Assembly (NCBI RefSeq): GCF_000186265.1
Contig: NC_014934.1
Coordinates: 1,488,001-1,552,000 of the forward strand
Direction: 5' to 3'
From: Cellulophaga algicola DSM 14237
GTDB taxonomy: Bacteria > Bacteroidota > Bacteroidia > Flavobacteriales > Flavobacteriaceae
DNA length: 64,000 nucleotides
The notes below the pieces were generated by a model, which saw only the letters and a list, made by a program, of their open reading frames with translations, ran no database searches and was not told where the DNA came from. How positions within the stretch are numbered: position 1 is the first letter of the stretch; each line of letters starts with the position of its first letter. The translations under genes were made by a program, and so were the position numbers. This document shows, one piece after another, positions 63,203 to 64,000 of this stretch.

Positions 63203-64000
63203 TTATTCCTTAGGAGGATCCATTTTAAAATCTTCCATAAATTTGGTGGTATAATTTCCTGCCAAATAATCTGGATGATCCATCAATTGTCTATGAAAAG
63301 GGATTGTTGTTTTTACACCTTCTATTACAAATTCATCTAAAGCACGCTTCATTTTATTAATAGCCTCTTCTCTTGTTTGAGCTGTGGTTATTAATTTAGC
63401 GATCATAGAATCATAATTTGAAGGTATAGTATAGCCACTATATACATGCGTATCTAAACGAATACCGTGACCTCCAGGAGTATGTAAGGTTGTTATTTTT
63501 CCTGGTGAAGGGCGAAAATCATGATAAGGATCTTCTGCATTAATTCTACATTCAATAGAATGTAACTTAGGTAAATAGTTTTTACCAGAGATTGGAACAC
63601 CAGCAGCTACAAGAATTTGCTCACGAATAAGATCGTAATCTATTACTTGTTCTGTTATAGGGTGCTCTACTTGAATACGTGTATTCATCTCCATAAAATA
63701 GAAGTTACGGTGTTTATCTACCAAAAATTCTATCGTACCTGCACCTTCATATTTTATAAACTCAGCTGCTTTTACTGCAGCTGCACCCATTTCATCTCGT
63801 AACTTATCGGTCATGAAAGGAGAAGGAGTTTCTTCGGTAAGCTTTTGATGACGTCTTTGAATAGAGCAATCTCTTTCTGACAAGTGACATGCTTTACCGT
63901 ATTGATCCCCAACAATTTGAATTTCAATATGTCGTGGCTCTTCAATAAGCTTTTCCATGTACATACCGCCATTACCAAATGCCGCTTTAGCTTCTTGAAC
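63203..64000 (-). CDS. accC: Acetyl-CoA carboxylase biotin carboxylase subunit, C-terminal part (5' partial)
   Basis: The frame continues past the right edge, with residues upstream of the first in-frame ATG reading [17 protein letters not shown], so the gene is cut at its 5' end. Visible biotin-carboxylase signatures are [30 protein letters not shown] (ATP-grasp core), [24 protein letters not shown] (metal ligands Glu, Asn) and the C-terminal ECRINAEDP and DSMIAKLI segments. It carboxylates biotin on AccB in the first step of fatty acid synthesis. The N-terminal ~190 residues lie outside the window. Confidence 0.96.
   Translation of the reverse strand, partial: VQEAKAAFGNGGMYMEKLIEEPRHIEIQIVGDQYGKACHLSERDCSIQRRHQKLTEETPSPFMTDKLRDEMGAAAVKAAEFIKYEGAGTIEFLVDKHRNFYFMEMNTRIQVEHPITEQVIDYDLIREQILVAAGVPISGKNYLPKLHSIECRINAEDPYHDFRPSPGKITTLHTPGGHGIRLDTHVYSGYTIPSNYDSMIAKLITTAQTREEAINKMKRALDEFVIEGVKTTIPFHRQLMDHPDYLAGNYTTKFMEDFKMDPPKE

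Overview
The window is low-GC chromosomal DNA from a member of the Bacteroidota, almost certainly family Flavobacteriaceae (probably a marine, gliding or polysaccharide-using genus; the genus cannot be fixed from sequence alone). The reasons are: a SusC/SusD pair with an ECF sigma/FecR switch, a giant surface protein with a gliding-type (type IX secretion, T9SS) C-terminal domain next to PorP/SprF and OmpA partners, many short lipoproteins with flavobacterial signal peptides, promoters of the TTG-N19-TAnnTTTG type, and no Shine-Dalgarno signals worth noting.

Layout. 1-5.8 kb: the tail of an AddA/UvrD-like helicase-nuclease, kbl, a highly expressed OmpA/TSP3 porin and an AddB-like nuclease. 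5.8-7.7 kb: an SDR oxidoreductase and a secreted PI-PLC-like protein, both leftward. 7.9-15.6 kb: ECF sigma, FecR anti-sigma, SusC and SusD, interrupted by a 956-bp IS1595-family element that sits three bases before the susC start codon. 15.7-27.5 kb: a leftward cluster of a ~2,960-residue adhesin (19 copies of a 303-bp repeat), PorP/SprF and a PorE-like OmpA protein. 27.5-32.2 kb: sparse DNA with a decayed TetR gene, a CSCCQ-motif lipoprotein, a secreted Receptor-L-like repeat protein and tRNA-Ala(GGC). 32.2-50.2 kb: mostly housekeeping and small enzymes (Usp, GNAT, MATE, enoyl-CoA hydratase, queD, lpxH, MFS, recJ, OsmC, AhpD-like, rsmI operon, tdk-alr, mscL, response regulator, asd), with two accessory items: an Imm49-like gene after recJ and a four-helix-bundle gene between 18-bp inverted repeats. 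50.2-55 kb: prolyl oligopeptidase, an orphan ABC ATPase with an ArfB-like release factor, a DUF3124 lipoprotein and an FKBP lipoprotein. 55-61 kb: a five-gene leftward operon of envelope proteins plus an FAD oxidoreductase and a GreA-like protein. 61.4-63.1 kb: a GH11 xylanase-like lipoprotein and an FGE-fold lipoprotein. 63.2-64 kb: the end of accC.

How genes fit together. The sigma/FecR/SusC(STN)/SusD set is a trans-envelope nutrient-sensing and uptake unit, but it has no glycan-cleaving enzyme beside it and its outer-membrane transporter may have lost its native leader to the IS. The adhesin, PorP/SprF and PorE-like proteins form a plausible T9SS surface-adhesin module. No CRISPR array, prophage or obvious defence island is present. 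The most unusual signals are the IS/susC junction, the near-identical adhesin array, the inverted-repeat-bounded four-helix-bundle cassette, the DUF1573 domain nested in a DUF4836-like protein, and the orphan Imm49-like gene.
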